A program made the position numbers and the translations under genes. Positions 5,403 through 5,877 of a stretch of 5,877 nt of DNA are shown piece after piece; within the stretch, counting starts at the first letter, position 1, and each line of letters starts with the position of its first letter. The stretch is taken from assembly GCA_000416085.1 (NCBI GenBank), contig KE356579.1, positions 2,336,046 through 2,341,922 of the forward strand, in the 5' to 3' direction. The DNA is from a halophilic archaeon J07HX64. Lineage in GTDB: Archaea; Halobacteriota; Halobacteria; Halobacteriales; Haloarculaceae. The notes beneath the pieces are model-generated. The model ran no database searches. It was not told the origin of the DNA and was given only the letters and a program-made list of their open reading frames with translations.

Positions 5403-5877
5403 TCACTCCGAGGAGAGGCAGTAGGTGTGACCCGGTTGCTGAAAGATGGGGTTGTCACTCCTGTTGTCGGCGTAGGTGGCACGGTCGGCACAGTAGAGAC
5501 GGCCGTCGACGGGGACCGCGCCGCTGGTGACCCAGCCTCCGGTTTCGATACGCCAGCGCTGTTCACCGGTGTCGCGATCCAGCGCGTACAGCGCCCGGTC
5601 GTAGGAGCCGGCGAGCACCGTCTCGGCGGTGACTGTCAGCGCACCGATGACGCGACCGCCGACATCGGCCGACCAGAGCTCCTCGCCGGTCTCGGGGTCG
5701 AGCGCCCAGACGAACCCGCTGTCGCTGCCGGTGTAGACCACACCGGAGTCGGGGTCGACCGCGGGGTTGGCCATACTGGGCCGGCCGGTGTCGACCGTCC
5801 AGACCCCGGAGCCGTCCGAGAGGTCGATACAGTGGAACCGCTCGTCCCAGGAGCCGACGTAGCCGCGACCGTCGTAG
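5403..5877 (-). CDS. PQQ-type beta-propeller repeat protein (C-terminal part)
   Basis: The open frame enters from the right edge and gives 157 visible residues before the TGA at 5405-5403; an internal Met codon at 5774 is not a likely start because the repeats continue upstream of it. Three blades are clear, each with the PQQ-like G-S/Y-x-D/S-x-x-x-x-ALD-x-x-TGE-x-x-W-x-x-x-x-G pattern: residues 8-31 (GSWDERFHCIDLSDGSG), 50-73 (GSDSGFVWALDPETGEELW) and 90-113 (GSYDRALYALDRDTGEQRW), spaced 40-42 residues. A fourth (WVTSGAVPVDGRLYCADRA) leads to the C-terminus at TYCLSSE. Such proteins are often outer-surface or scaffold propellers, and the name does not imply that PQQ is bound. Any signal peptide, lipobox or other domain lies outside the window. 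Function unknown. Confidence 0.88.
   Translation of the reverse strand, partial: YDGRGYVGSWDERFHCIDLSDGSGVWTVDTGRPSMANPAVDPDSGVVYTGSDSGFVWALDPETGEELWSADVGGRVIGALTVTAETVLAGSYDRALYALDRDTGEQRWRIETGGWVTSGAVPVDGRLYCADRATYADNRSDNPIFQQPGHTYCLSSE

Overview
The window looks like chromosomal DNA from a halophilic archaeon (class Halobacteria). The DNA is GC-rich and the predicted proteins are strongly acidic. There is a Tat-type secretion signal, and most first genes have a TATA-like hexamer about 25 to 28 bases before the start codon, as expected for leaderless haloarchaeal mRNAs. Protein families typical of archaea are also present (a CTP-dependent riboflavin kinase fused to a winged helix, archaeal-type RibB).

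Layout, left to right: (1) bases 1-422, minus strand: the N-terminal 140 residues of a Tat-exported cupredoxin-like protein, cut by the window edge just where a copper-ligand Cys would be expected. (2) 484-1080, minus: a YkgJ-type cysteine-cluster protein. (3) 1081-1273: a divergent intergenic region with a promoter for each side and a candidate operator next to the plus-strand TATA box. (4) 1274-2624, plus: a two-gene riboflavin operon, rbkR (winged helix plus CTP-dependent riboflavin kinase) and ribB (3,4-dihydroxy-2-butanone 4-phosphate synthase). The genes overlap by 14 bases, with a strong Shine-Dalgarno sequence inside the end of rbkR. (5) 2625-2844: the convergent gap, holding a perfect 9-bp inverted repeat. 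(6) 2845-4095, minus: a divergent MoeA-family molybdopterin molybdenumtransferase. (7) 4096-4684: the moeA promoter, then the decayed C-terminal part of a haloarchaeal Ser/Thr protein kinase on the plus strand, broken by three stops and a frameshift. (8) 4685-5224, minus: a NUDIX hydrolase resembling ADP-ribose pyrophosphatases. (9) 5403-5877, minus: the C-terminal part of a PQQ-type beta-propeller protein running off the window.

The best-understood unit is rbkR-ribB. RbkR-type proteins make FMN from riboflavin and CTP and also act as transcription factors for riboflavin genes, so this operon probably regulates itself through the site next to its own TATA box. Neighbouring genes also concern cofactors (molybdenum cofactor, nucleotide-sugar clean-up), but nothing shows that they are co-regulated. 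The most notable items are the unannotated kinase relic, the substituted active-site positions in MoeA, and the candidate RbkR operator. I found no mobile element, CRISPR array, tRNA or rRNA, and nothing that clearly amounts to a new system.
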